The notes below the pieces were generated by a model. It was given only the letters and a program-made list of their open reading frames with translations, was not told the DNA's origin and ran no database searches. Both the position numbers and the translations under genes were made by a program. Below, in pieces: positions 16,915-25,914 of a stretch of 64,000 bases of DNA. This DNA is from Lysobacteraceae bacterium 2PB (GTDB taxonomy: Bacteria > Pseudomonadota > Gammaproteobacteria > Xanthomonadales > Xanthomonadaceae). Where the stretch lies: positions 310,001 through 374,000 of the forward strand of contig SCMT01000001.1 in NCBI GenBank assembly GCA_005502915.1. Reading direction: 5' to 3'. The stretch's first letter is position 1. Each line of letters opens with the position of its first letter.

Positions 16915-18756
16915 ATGGAGAACCAGCTCACCCTCACCAGCGACATGCAGCTCGTCCTCGGGCTGACGGTGCTGACGATGGTGCTGTTCCTGTTCGAGCG
17001 CCTGCGCGCCGACGTGGTCGCGCTGGTGGTGCTGGTGCTGCTGGGCCTGACCGGGCTGGTGGCGCCGGAAGACCTGTTCAACGGCTTCTCGGGCAACGCG
17101 GTCATCAGCGTGATCGCGACCATGATCCTCGGCGCGGGCCTGGACCGCACCGGTGCGCTGAACCGCCTCGCGGTGTGGCTGCTGCGCCGCGCCGACGGCG
17201 TCGAGAAACGGCTGATCCTCTACACCTCGGCGATCTCCGGCCTGAACTCGGCGGTGATGCAGAACCCGTCGGTGATGGCGCTGTACCTGCCGGTGGCCTC
17301 GCGTCTGTCCTCGCGCACCGGCATGCCGCTGTCGCGGCTGCTGCTGCCGATCGCGGTGGCGATCGTGATGGGCGGCGGCCTGACCATGGTCGGCAACTCG
17401 CCGCTGATCCTGCTCAACGACCTGCTGGTCTCGGCCAACGCCAACCTGCCCTCGGGCCTGACCACGCTCAAGCCGCTGCCGATGTTCGCACCGCTGCCGA
17501 TCGGCCTGGCGCTCCTGCTCGCGGGACTGGCCTACTTCCATTTCTACGGTGGCCAGCGCCTGCACGAGAACGATGCCGACACCGTCGTCACCCCGGCGCG
17601 CACGCAGAGCTATTTCGCCAGCGCCTACGGCATCGAAGGCGACGTGTACGAGCTGACGGTCACCGCCGACAGCCCGCTGGTCGGCATGTCGATGCGCGAG
17701 GCCGAGGCGCTGCACGACGCGCCGCTGACCCTGGCGCTGAAGACCGGCAACGAATCGCGCCTGACCCCGCCGGGCGACGCGCGCATCTGGGTCGGCAGCG
17801 TGCTGGGCGTGATGGGTCCCCGCCAGGAGATCGCTGATTTCGCGCAGAACCGTTTCCTGCGCATGAGCGCGCGGCTGCGCGAGTTCGCCGACCTGTTCAA
17901 TCCGGCGCGCGCAGGCATTTCCGAGGCGGTGATCCCGCCGACCTCGACCTGGATCGGCAAGACCGCGACGCAATTGAAACTGCGCAAGCAGTACAACCTG
18001 CGCCTGCTCGCGATCAACCGCGACAAGCAGGTGCTGCGCGAGGAAGTCCGCGAAGTGCCGCTGCGCGCCGGCGACCTGCTGGTGCTGCACAGCATCTGGA
18101 CCGACCTCGCGCAGGCGTCCGGCAACCGCGATTTCGTGCCGGTGACCGACTTTCCGAAAGCAGAACAGCGCCCGCACAAGTTCAAGATCGCGATGACGAT
18201 CTTCGCGATCACCATGCTGATCGCGCTGTCCTCGCGCATCCCGGCCTCGGTGGCGCTGATGACCGGCGTGGCCGGCATGCTGATCACCGGCGTGCTGAAG
18301 ATGGACGAGGCCTACGCCGCCATCAACTGGAAGACCGTGTTCCTGATGGCCTGCCTGATTCCGCTGGGCTGGGCGATGGATTCCAGCGGCGCTGCGGCCT
18401 GGGTGGCCGCGCACACGCTCGACCGCCTGCCCGAAGGCACGCCGACCTGGCTGCTGGAAATCGCCGTTGGCCTGCTCACGACCGCTTTCTCGCTGGTGAT
18501 CAGCCACGTCGGCGCGACCATCGTGATGGTGCCGATCGCGATCAACCTGGCCCTGGCTGCCGGCAGCGACCCGACCGCGTTCGCGCTGATCGTCGCGCTG
18601 TCGGCCTCGAACAACTTCATGACCGCCTCCAACCCGGTGATGTCGATGATCACCGGTCCCGCCGGCTACAGCGCGAAGGAGCTGTGGAAGGTCGGCGGCC
18701 CGCTGAGCCTGATCTACACCGGCATCGTCGTGCTGGTGGCCAACCTGTTGTTCTGA
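16915..18756 (+). CDS. SLC13/DASS-type permease with two RCK_C (TrkA-C) domains
   Basis: A 613-residue inner-membrane transporter. Two hydrophobic halves flank a cytosolic insert. The first re-entrant signature is around AISGLNSAVMQNPSVMALYLPV; the C-terminal half holds LVISHVGATIVMVPIAINLA and NNFMTASNPVMSMITGPAGY. The insert carries two TrkA-C-like modules (about residues 235-320 and 325-405), each with the alpha-beta pattern ending in GDLLVLHS. Family members carry anions such as sulfate, dicarboxylates or related solutes; which one cannot be told here. It starts 10 nt after the small membrane gene, suggesting co-transcription. Confidence 0.88.
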   Translation: MENQLTLTSDMQLVLGLTVLTMVLFLFERLRADVVALVVLVLLGLTGLVAPEDLFNGFSGNAVISVIATMILGAGLDRTGALNRLAVWLLRRADGVEKRLILYTSAISGLNSAVMQNPSVMALYLPVASRLSSRTGMPLSRLLLPIAVAIVMGGGLTMVGNSPLILLNDLLVSANANLPSGLTTLKPLPMFAPLPIGLALLLAGLAYFHFYGGQRLHENDADTVVTPARTQSYFASAYGIEGDVYELTVTADSPLVGMSMREAEALHDAPLTLALKTGNESRLTPPGDARIWVGSVLGVMGPRQEIADFAQNRFLRMSARLREFADLFNPARAGISEAVIPPTSTWIGKTATQLKLRKQYNLRLLAINRDKQVLREEVREVPLRAGDLLVLHSIWTDLAQASGNRDFVPVTDFPKAEQRPHKFKIAMTIFAITMLIALSSRIPASVALMTGVAGMLITGVLKMDEAYAAINWKTVFLMACLIPLGWAMDSSGAAAWVAAHTLDRLPEGTPTWLLEIAVGLLTTAFSLVISHVGATIVMVPIAINLALAAGSDPTAFALIVALSASNNFMTASNPVMSMITGPAGYSAKELWKVGGPLSLIYTGIVVLVANLLF

Positions 18757-18935
18757 GCGCCGCCCGTCGGCTGGCCGCTCCCGGTCACGGGTCGCGTTCG
18801 CTGTACCACGGCAGCAGCCGTCGTCACCGACGCACGCCGCCCATCCCCCGACTGCATGCGAATGGACCTCGAATGCCCGACGCGTTCGACGGCCACCGCC
18901 GGCAGGGAACCCCGCCCCACCCGCACGGAAACGCC

Positions 18936-19433
18936 ATGAACACGCCATCCCCCGCCCCCGCGACCGCCGCCGAGATCGGTCGCCGCGTCCTCCAGCTGAT
19001 CGACAGCATCCACGGCCCCGAGCAGGTCGACGCCGCGCATATCGAGCGCGTCACCGGCATGAAGGTCGAATTCAACGACGCCAACCCGCAGCAGTACGGC
19101 TTCGGCGGGCAGCTGTCGCCGGACTGGGCCTACAACCTGGTCTCGCTGACCGAGCTGGACGGCAGCCGGCCGCATCGCCTGGTGTTCTCGCTGGACGACC
19201 TCAGCGCGGGCGCGAACGCCGACATGGCGCCGATCGCGCCGCTGGGCTTCGCGGACTGCGAACAGGCGCTGGCGTCCGCCGGCTACACCGGCGCGCCCAA
19301 CCGCGGTCGCTACGGCCAGGTGGAATTCTGGGAGTACCAGCGCGGCGACGTGTCGCTGCAGGTGCACGTGCGCGGCGAGAGCGACGCGAAAGCCGAGCAC
19401 GCCTGCGTGTCCATGATCGTCATCAACGCCTGA
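18936..19433 (+). CDS. Small acidic cytosolic protein upstream of predicted effector (candidate immunity protein)
   Basis: A 165-residue protein with no signal peptide or membrane segment. Recognisable only as a soluble alpha/beta protein: an N-terminal helix (EIGRRVLQLIDSIHG), a region with aromatic strands (WAYNLVSLTEL, VEFWEYQRGDVSLQVHV) and a final strand MIVINA. The stop lies 10 nt before the effector ATG, with the effector Shine-Dalgarno sequence overlapping the stop. In Xanthomonas-type T4SS loci an immunity gene usually sits immediately upstream of its effector, so that role is proposed. Known ones are often periplasmic lipoproteins, and this one is not, which weakens the case. Confidence 0.6.
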   Translation: MNTPSPAPATAAEIGRRVLQLIDSIHGPEQVDAAHIERVTGMKVEFNDANPQQYGFGGQLSPDWAYNLVSLTELDGSRPHRLVFSLDDLSAGANADMAPIAPLGFADCEQALASAGYTGAPNRGRYGQVEFWEYQRGDVSLQVHVRGESDAKAEHACVSMIVINA

Positions 19434-19443
19434 GGTGCCGACC

Positions 19444-20760
19444 ATGTCCGTCGCTCCCGAACACATGCAGAAGAAGACGCCGGCCGAGCAGCTCGAAGCG
19501 CTGGTCGACACTTTCCAGAAAGCCAACAAGACCGCGACCGATGATCCAGGCAAGGTCCTGCGCGAGCTGATCGCCTCCTCGCCGGTCCTCAAGCAGCAGC
19601 TCGAGGACGCGGTTTCCAAGGGCGAACTGACCGAGTTCAAGGGCCTGCCTCCGGGCACGAACGCCGGTGGCCAGTATTCCGGCACGACCATGGAGATCCC
19701 GGTCGCCAAGTTGAACAAGGCCGCCACCGACAAGGCCGCCGCGAACGAAGTGGTGTTCGTGCTCGGCCACGAGACGCGGCACGGCCTGAACAATCCGGCG
19801 GAGAAGGTCGCGCTCGCCACGTTCACGAAGTCGCTCGACGACGTCGCCAAGGTCAAGGGCGGCAAGCACGACCACACCGCCGCGGTCGAAGGCTACATCC
19901 AGCATTACCGCGAGAACGAAGCGCAGGCGCATCTCAGCGGCTGGAACGCGCTGTCGTCCAAGCTCGCCAAGGACAAGGGTTCGGCGCCGACGCTGCAGGA
20001 GATGTACGACGCCAACCCCGGTCGCATGCAGGACTTCATCGACCGCACCGGCACCGCGCCGAAATTCGCCTACGCGATGAAGGCCGGGCTCACGGTCGAC
20101 AAGGACATGCAGCTGCCGCTCGACGCCGCGAACGTGAAGGCGATGGGCGGCTACTACTTCGACAAGCCGCTGAGCAAGGGCTCGCTGGGCACCAACGGCA
20201 ACCAGAACTACCCGAACTACTACGGCGACGGTGCGCTGGCCAACGTGAAGGCCTATGAAGACCACTACACCGCGAAGCACAAGAAGGCAGACCCGGCCTA
20301 CACCGGCGCCGAAGTGCAGGTGGACCTGGGCAAGCTCGGCCTAAGCAAGTCGGTGCTGACCACCACGCTGACCTACACCGACGTCACCGCGCCGAAGAAA
20401 CCCATCGAACAGGGCGTCGGCGGCGCGGAACCCGCGCTCTACACCCAGGCCGCCACCGCACTGCAGAAGCTCGACGGCGCCCCGCAGGGCACCGAACTGC
20501 GCAACGTCGCCGCCGCGATGGCGCTGCAGGCGCAGAAGGACGGCATCACCGAGATCAGCGGGATCGTGCGCGGCAGCAACGGCAACCTGATCGCCTACCA
20601 GGGCGATCCGGCACAGGATCACGCAAAGCGCTCGACCGTCGACCAGGCGCAGGCCAAGGATGCCCCTGCCGACAAGTCGCTGAGCGACCTCGGCCAGCTG
20701 CAGCAAGGCGCGGCACCACGCCAGGAACAGCCGCAGCAGCAGCGCGCGGTGGGCATGTAA
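19444..20760 (+). CDS. Predicted X-type T4SS effector: HExxH peptidase domain with XVIPCD-like C-terminus
   Basis: A 438-residue protein without a signal peptide. Residues 109-113 form HETRH, a zinc-peptidase HExxH motif inside VVFVLGHETRHGLNN. A helix with RENEAQAH (E157-H163) about 45 residues later could supply the third ligand. Residues about 324-438 look like an XVIPCD, the VirD4-binding secretion signal of Xanthomonadales killing T4SSs: LYTQAATALQKL, then AAAMALQAQKDGITEISGIV, then LIAYQGDPAQDHAKRSTVD, and a glutamine-rich tail (QEQPQQQR). The ATG at 19444 follows TGAGGTG at 6 nt. Family knowledge says such effectors are injected into rival bacteria. The target is unknown, and the T4SS genes are not in this window. 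Confidence 0.75.
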   Translation: MSVAPEHMQKKTPAEQLEALVDTFQKANKTATDDPGKVLRELIASSPVLKQQLEDAVSKGELTEFKGLPPGTNAGGQYSGTTMEIPVAKLNKAATDKAAANEVVFVLGHETRHGLNNPAEKVALATFTKSLDDVAKVKGGKHDHTAAVEGYIQHYRENEAQAHLSGWNALSSKLAKDKGSAPTLQEMYDANPGRMQDFIDRTGTAPKFAYAMKAGLTVDKDMQLPLDAANVKAMGGYYFDKPLSKGSLGTNGNQNYPNYYGDGALANVKAYEDHYTAKHKKADPAYTGAEVQVDLGKLGLSKSVLTTTLTYTDVTAPKKPIEQGVGGAEPALYTQAATALQKLDGAPQGTELRNVAAAMALQAQKDGITEISGIVRGSNGNLIAYQGDPAQDHAKRSTVDQAQAKDAPADKSLSDLGQLQQGAAPRQEQPQQQRAVGM

Positions 20761-20786
20761 GCCCCTGCGTCATCCCCTCCAACGCA

Positions 20787-20818
20787 AACGCCCCGCAGCG
20801 ATGCGGGGCGTTCGTTTT
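20787..20818 (+). terminator. Terminator between effector gene and trpE (convergent)
   Basis: A 10-bp perfect stem AACGCCCCGC/GCGGGGCGTT with loop AGCGAT, followed by CGTTTTC. The minus-strand side also ends in GTTT, so it can serve both genes. Confidence 0.8.
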
Positions 20819-20835
20819 CTTCGGAAGCTGGACGT

Positions 20836-22311
20836 TTACAACCCCTGCGCCGCCTGCTCCACCGCGCGGAACAGCGCGCGGCCCTTGTTCATCGTCTCTT
20901 CCCATTCCTTCTGCGGATCGGAGTCGTAGACGATGCCCGCGCCGGCCTGCACGTGCAGCTTGCCGTCCTGGATCACGGCGGTGCGGATCGCGATGGCGGT
21001 GTCGGCATCGCCGTGCCAGCTGATGTAGCCGATGCTGCCGGCGTAGACGTTGCGCTTGATCGGCTCCAGTTCGCGGATCACTTCCAGCGCGCGGATCTTC
21101 GGCGCGCCGCTGACCGTGCCGGCCGGGAAGGTCGCACGCAGCACGTCGGCGTAGCTCAGGCCGTCCTTCAGCTTGCCGGTGACTTCGCTGACGATGTGCA
21201 TGACGTGGCTGTAGCGCTCGATCACGAAGCGATCGCCCACTTCGACGGTACCCGGTTCGCTGACCCGGCCCACGTCGTTGCGGCCGAGATCGATCAGCAT
21301 CACGTGCTCGGCGCGTTCCTTCGGATCGGCGAGCAGTTCGGCTTCCAGCGCGACATCTTCCTCGTGTGTCCTGCCGCGCGGGCGGGTGCCGGCGATCGGG
21401 CGCACGGTGACGTTGCCCTCTTCGAGGCGTACCAGGATTTCCGGCGACGAACCGACCACCTGCGTACCGCCGACATCGAGGAAGTACATGTACGGCGAAG
21501 GGTTGAGCGCACGCAATGCGCGGTACACGTCGACCGGGCGCGCATTGAACGGCACGCTGAGGCGCTGGCTCAGCACGACCTGGAAGATGTCGCCGGAGCG
21601 GATGTATTCCTTCGACTTCTCCACCGCCGAGATGAAGCCTTCGCGGGTGAAGCCGGAGACGAAGTCGCCTTCGTTCAGGCGCATGCTGTGGCGCGGCTCG
21701 GGATAGCCCGGGCCGCCCTGGCGCAGGCGATGGGTCAGCTCGTCGAGGCGACGGTTCGCGCGCGCCCAGGCCTGCGGTTCGCGCGGATCGGCATGCACGA
21801 TCAGGTACAGGCGGCCCTTGAGGTTATCGAACACCGCGACGTCGCGGCTGTCCATCAGCAGGATGTCCGGGGTGCCCAGCTCATCAGGCTTGCCGCCACC
21901 GCGCAGGCGCGGCTCGATGTATTCGATGCACTCGAAGCCGAACCAGCCGACCAGGCCGCCAGTGAACCCCGGCAGGCCCGGCAGGCGCGGAATCCTCTGC
22001 GCGCTGCGCAGGCGCTCGACTTCTTCCAGCGGATCGTCGACGACGCGGCTTTCGACGAGTTCACCCAGCTCGGTGACGAACAGCGTGTGTCCAGCGAAGG
22101 CATACACCCGGTGCGCGGGCAGGCCGATGATCGAATAGCGTCCGAAGCGTTCGCCGCCCTCGACCGATTCGAAAAGATAGGTGTTGTGGCCGTCGGCGAG
22201 CTTGAGATACACCGACAGCGGCGTATCGAGATCGGACAGCACCTCGCGCACGACGGGGATGAGGGTATGGCCGTCGGCGGCATGCTGCTGGAATTGTTCG
22301 AACGAAATCAC
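20836..22311 (-). CDS. trpE: Anthranilate synthase component I
   Basis: A 491-residue chorismate-binding enzyme. With the glutaminase TrpG it converts chorismate and glutamine to anthranilate, the first committed step of tryptophan synthesis. The core shows GTQVVGSSPEILVR, RPIAGTRPRGRT, LIDLGRNDVGRV, SHVMHIVSEV, TFPAGTVSGAPKIRALEVI and the end IRTAVIQDGKLHVQAGAGIV. The start is GTG at 22311 with AAGGA 8-9 nt upstream on the minus strand. trpG is not adjacent in this window, so the pathway genes are split. Confidence 0.95.
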   Translation of the reverse strand: MISFEQFQQHAADGHTLIPVVREVLSDLDTPLSVYLKLADGHNTYLFESVEGGERFGRYSIIGLPAHRVYAFAGHTLFVTELGELVESRVVDDPLEEVERLRSAQRIPRLPGLPGFTGGLVGWFGFECIEYIEPRLRGGGKPDELGTPDILLMDSRDVAVFDNLKGRLYLIVHADPREPQAWARANRRLDELTHRLRQGGPGYPEPRHSMRLNEGDFVSGFTREGFISAVEKSKEYIRSGDIFQVVLSQRLSVPFNARPVDVYRALRALNPSPYMYFLDVGGTQVVGSSPEILVRLEEGNVTVRPIAGTRPRGRTHEEDVALEAELLADPKERAEHVMLIDLGRNDVGRVSEPGTVEVGDRFVIERYSHVMHIVSEVTGKLKDGLSYADVLRATFPAGTVSGAPKIRALEVIRELEPIKRNVYAGSIGYISWHGDADTAIAIRTAVIQDGKLHVQAGAGIVYDSDPQKEWEETMNKGRALFRAVEQAAQGL

Positions 22312-22917
22312 ACGGAAATCCTTGGAAACGATCGGGGCGGAAAGCGGAGACGATGGATCAGGCGGGGCGCCGCCATCGCCGGTTCGCGTTCCAGTGGGCC
22401 TTCGTGGCCGCCAGGCAGGGGGAGGGGGTGTCGTTCATGGCCGCCCATGCTAGCGGCTCGCGCCGCGCATCGCACCCGTGCGCCGCCGTGGTCATCAGGC
22501 TGTCACGGTTCGCCCGGATCATGGGAGTCCATCGCAGGGACGACTGACGGAAGCGGGATTGCTTCCAACCTCACCGGGGCGGCGCCGAAAGGCGTCGCCC
22601 TTTCTCTTGCCGGCACACATGCGGCCTGGCCCGTACGCATCGGTTCGGTGGACATGACGGATCGTCATGATGTCGACATGCCCATTCGTGTGGGAGCGAC
22701 GCAAGTCGCGATGCTCGGAGCGTGCAAGCACCACAGCACTACGCCCCCTTTGCAAAAGGGGGCCGACACGCAACGCGTGGCGGGGGGATTTGTCGAACGC
22801 AAGCATCACGGCAAATCCGCAGTCGCTAGTGATCGGCCCGCAAATCCCCCGCGGACGCTGCGCGACCGCCGCCCCCTTTTGCAAAGGGGGCCAGTACCAG
22901 CAGCGGTTCGATGGCCA
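22312..22917. other. Intergenic region between trpE and yegS
   Basis: These 606 bases have no supported gene. They contain the trpE upstream region and a REP-like composite element at 22743-22892. Confidence 0.6.
22743..22892. repeat. REP-like element, family B, copy 1
   Basis: Two near-palindromic units GCCCCCTTTGCAAAAGGGGG and its mirror version bracket the element (22743-22764 and 22871-22892). Inner motifs GGGGGGATTTG and CAAATCCCCC lie between. A second copy with the same parts occurs at 50440-50576. Confidence 0.8.
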
Positions 22918-23853
22918 TCACACCCCCGACAGCAGCGGGCACCCCGCTGGCAGGTGCATGCGCAGCTGCGCGGGCTCGCAGGCGATGTCGAAGCAGGTCG
23001 CTTCCAGCGGCTCGCCGTCGAGATTCAGCACCAGCGGCTGTTCCGCCACGATCCGCAAGGTCGTCAGCCGCGCGCGCACCGAGGCCTGGTCGAGCGCGGC
23101 TTCGCGGCCCTCGGCGATCAGCGTGCCCAGCGTGGCCGCGACCTCGCCTTCCAGCGGCGGCACGAGGGTCAGGTCGAGCAGGCCGTCGTCGATGCATGCG
23201 TCGGGACACAGCGGCTGCCCACCCCCCGCCTGCCGGCCATTGCCGATGCCCAACGCGATGAAGTCGCCGTCCCGGGCAAACCCCTCGCCCGCAGCGCCCC
23301 GGCCTTCGAAACGCGCGCGCAGCGGCTCGATGCGCCCCATGGTGCGCAGGCCCTGCAGCACGTAGGCGAGGCCGCCGAACGTCTTCTTGAGTCCTTCGCC
23401 GGTCTCGCGGGTGATCGACGTGCCGAAGCCGCCGCTGGCGAGATTGATGCAATGGCGCGTCTGGCCATCGGCGTCGATGCGCAGCAGGTCGATCGCGACA
23501 GGCTTGCTCCGGCACAGGACCAGGGCCGCACCGACATCCTCGGGCACGCCGGCAGCAGCGGCGAAATCATTGGCGGTCCCCAGCGGCACCACGGCCAGCG
23601 CCGGCAGGGTGTCCGCAGTGCGCTGCAGCGCGGCCAGCGCGGAGGCCACTTCACCCAGCGTGCCGTCGCCGCCGGCGGCGACCAGCGTGGTCGCGCCGAG
23701 CGCGATCAGTTCGTCGACGCAGCGCGCGGCATCCCCGGCCTCCCAGGTCACGCGCACATCGACGGCGATGCCCTCGCCGCGCAGGTCGGCCACGGCCTGG
23801 CGCAGCGACTCGTCCGCGACGGCCTTGCCGTTGAGGACGAGGCCGAGACGCAT
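22918..23853 (-). CDS. YegS/DgkB-type lipid kinase
   Basis: A 311-residue diacylglycerol-kinase-like protein. The nucleotide site shows [15 protein letters not shown] followed by [10 protein letters not shown], both hallmarks of the family. The second domain has [13 protein letters not shown] and an [14 protein letters not shown] segment. YegS members phosphorylate phosphatidylglycerol or related lipids at the membrane. It starts 2 nt after the rpe stop on the same strand, so the two are almost certainly one operon. The in-vivo substrate is uncertain. Confidence 0.88.
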   Translation of the reverse strand: MRLGLVLNGKAVADESLRQAVADLRGEGIAVDVRVTWEAGDAARCVDELIALGATTLVAAGGDGTLGEVASALAALQRTADTLPALAVVPLGTANDFAAAAGVPEDVGAALVLCRSKPVAIDLLRIDADGQTRHCINLASGGFGTSITRETGEGLKKTFGGLAYVLQGLRTMGRIEPLRARFEGRGAAGEGFARDGDFIALGIGNGRQAGGGQPLCPDACIDDGLLDLTLVPPLEGEVAATLGTLIAEGREAALDQASVRARLTTLRIVAEQPLVLNLDGEPLEATCFDIACEPAQLRMHLPAGCPLLSGV

Positions 23854-23855
23854 CC

Positions 23856-24539
23856 TCAGCGCACCGCCGCCACGGCGGCCTTCATCGCCGAGACGATCGC
23901 CGGGTAGTCCGGCTGGCCGAAGATCGCTGAGCCGGCGACGAAGGTGTCCGCGCCGGCCTTCGCGATCTCTGCGATGTTGTCGACCTTCACGCCGCCGTCG
24001 ATTTCCAGGCGGATCGCTTTGCCGGTGCGCGCGGTCACCGCGTCGATGCGCTGGCGCACCACGCGCAGCTTGTCCAGCGCGGAGGGAATGAAGCCCTGCC
24101 CGCCGAAGCCGGGGTTCACCGACATCAGCAGCACCAGGTCGAGTTCTTCGAGCACGTAGTCCAGCACCTCGACCGGCGTGGCCGGGTTCAGCACCAGGCC
24201 GGCCTGGCAGCCGGAGGACTTGATCAGCTGGATCGTGCGATGCACGTGGCGGCTGGCCTCGGGATGGAAGCTGATCAGCGACGCACCGGCCTTCGCGAAG
24301 TCCGGGACGATGCGGTCCACCGGTTCCACCATCAGGTGCACGTCGATCGGCGCCGTCACGCCATGCTTGCGCAGCGCCTCGCAGACCAGCGGGCCGATGG
24401 TGAGGTTGGGCACGTAATGGTTGTCCATCACGTCGAAATGCACCCAGTCCGCCCCCGCGGCGAGGACGTTGTCGACCTCCTCCCCGAGCTTGGCGAAATT
24501 GGCGGAGAGGATGGACGGAGCGATGACGGTGGGTTGCAT
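23856..24539 (-). CDS. rpe: Ribulose-phosphate 3-epimerase
   Basis: A 227-residue TIM barrel that interconverts ribulose 5-phosphate and xylulose 5-phosphate in the pentose phosphate pathway. Diagnostic blocks are [68 protein letters not shown] and [11 protein letters not shown]. The metal ligands His and Asp are in place. It is followed within 2 nt by the lipid kinase gene. Confidence 0.96.
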   Translation of the reverse strand: MQPTVIAPSILSANFAKLGEEVDNVLAAGADWVHFDVMDNHYVPNLTIGPLVCEALRKHGVTAPIDVHLMVEPVDRIVPDFAKAGASLISFHPEASRHVHRTIQLIKSSGCQAGLVLNPATPVEVLDYVLEELDLVLLMSVNPGFGGQGFIPSALDKLRVVRQRIDAVTARTGKAIRLEIDGGVKVDNIAEIAKAGADTFVAGSAIFGQPDYPAIVSAMKAAVAAVR

Positions 24540-24629
24540 GGCGATGTGCGCGCTGATGGGGCCTCGGGGCCGACCGCGACATTATCCCCGGTCCGGCAGC
24601 CGGCCACACGCATGGCGCATCCGCATCGA

Positions 24630-24962
24630 CTACCCGCGCTTGCGCAGCGTCTTGATCCGGTCGTAGGCGGCGTTGATCTCGCTGGCCTTGTCCTCGGCCT
24701 GGCGGCGGAGCTCCTCGGCGACGCCGGAGAGCTTGTCGGGGTGGTACTGGCTGATCAAGCGGCGGTAGGCCTGGTCGACCTCGGCGTCGGTGGCGTCCTC
24801 GGCGAGGCCGAGCACCCGGTAGGGGGTGTCGCGCTTGCTGCGGAACCAGTCGGCATCGAAGGCATGGCCGAGCAGCAGGCCGAGCACGGCGCCGGCGGGG
24901 TGCCGGAGCAGCAGCCAGCCTGCGATGAAACCGAGGACTTTTCCGTACCAGCGCTTGTTCAT
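24630..24962 (-). CDS. Small membrane-anchored DnaJ-domain protein
   Basis: A 110-residue protein with a hydrophobic N-terminal segment (about residues 8-33) and a C-terminal J domain carrying the essential HPD tripeptide at 74-76 ([12 protein letters not shown]). The J domain stimulates DnaK ATPase. The arrangement resembles a shortened DjlA-type co-chaperone at the inner membrane. It shares its layout with the larger protein encoded just upstream on the same strand (25000-25914), so the pair are diverged paralogs. Confidence 0.85.
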   Translation of the reverse strand: MNKRWYGKVLGFIAGWLLLRHPAGAVLGLLLGHAFDADWFRSKRDTPYRVLGLAEDATDAEVDQAYRRLISQYHPDKLSGVAEELRRQAEDKASEINAAYDRIKTLRKRG

Positions 24963-24999
24963 GGCGGGAGTGTAGCGCGGGGCCGGATCCCCGGTCGGC

Positions 25000-25914
25000 T
25001 CAGTCCAGGAACATCCGGCAGGTCACGCCCATGCAGGCACCGGTGGACAGGTCCAGGACCAACGAATGGCCGGGACTGCCCCGCGGATATGGGACCCGGG
25101 TATCGAGCAGGAAGATCACCGCGTTCGCGCCGTTGAGGCCTTCGGGAATCGTGAAGTCCTTCTGGATCACGTACGAGTTCATGAACCGGGTGCGCTCCTC
25201 GAAGCTCGCCGGCAGGCTGCGGCGGTTGACCTCGGACCATCGCATGGCCCAGCGCGAGACATCGCTGCCCGAGGCGGGACGGAGCTGGCCGACGCGGATC
25301 GCTTCGACCAGCGCGGCTTCGCCGCTGAGGGTGGGTGGCGCCTGAGGCATGGGCTGCGCGGGCGCAGGTTCGCTGGGCATCAGGACCAGCATCTGCTCGA
25401 CCCGCACCGGCGGCTCGGCTTCCGCCACCGGTGGCGCGGTGACAGGCGGGGGCGGCGCGGTGATGGCCGGGGAAGCCGGCCTGCTCGGCAAGGCGGCGAT
25501 ATCCGGACTCGCCTGCACCGGGGCCCACAGGTCGCGCATCGGCCCCATCCACGCGAGGATCACCACGGCGATCAGCGCCAGGGCCAGCCAGACCAGCGCG
25601 GCAGGCATGGCACGCTCGTCCGACCTCGCCACGGCGGTCTGCACCGAGACGGCCCGCCTGCGCATCGCCCGGATCCGGGCGTAGGCGGTGTCGATCTCGA
25701 CGGCCTTTTTCTGCGCACGCCGACGGAGCGATCCGGCGAGGCCGGCGAGCCGTTCGGGCTGGTACTGGGCCATCAGGCGCAGGTAGGCCTGTTCGATCTC
25801 GGCGTCGTCGGCCGCCTCGGACACGCCGAGCGTGCGGTAGGGGAGATCGTCGCGCCTGGCGAAGCGCACCCAGTCCCCGATGAAACCGAGGAAATGTCCG
25901 TATCCACGTGTCAT
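25000..25914 (-). CDS. J-domain-like membrane protein with degenerate HPD (QPE)
   Basis: A 304-residue protein. Its first ~75 residues align with the J protein encoded next to it (DLPYRTLGV, AYLRLMAQYQPERLAG), but the HPD tripeptide is QPE at 52-54. It should therefore not activate DnaK in the normal way. A transmembrane segment follows (AALVWLALALIAVVILAWM). Then comes a proline/alanine-rich linker of about 60 residues and a C-terminal periplasmic domain (about residues 190-304) with two cysteines near the end (GACMGVTCRM). The start at 25914 gives the same N-terminal pattern as its paralog. The function of the C-terminal domain is unknown. Confidence 0.75.
   Translation of the reverse strand: MTRGYGHFLGFIGDWVRFARRDDLPYRTLGVSEAADDAEIEQAYLRLMAQYQPERLAGLAGSLRRRAQKKAVEIDTAYARIRAMRRRAVSVQTAVARSDERAMPAALVWLALALIAVVILAWMGPMRDLWAPVQASPDIAALPSRPASPAITAPPPPVTAPPVAEAEPPVRVEQMLVLMPSEPAPAQPMPQAPPTLSGEAALVEAIRVGQLRPASGSDVSRWAMRWSEVNRRSLPASFEERTRFMNSYVIQKDFTIPEGLNGANAVIFLLDTRVPYPRGSPGHSLVLDLSTGACMGVTCRMFLD

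Noticed and set aside
22519-22884. Short open frames around 22.5-22.9 kb
   Set aside because: They run through the REP family B element and show no protein-like conservation.
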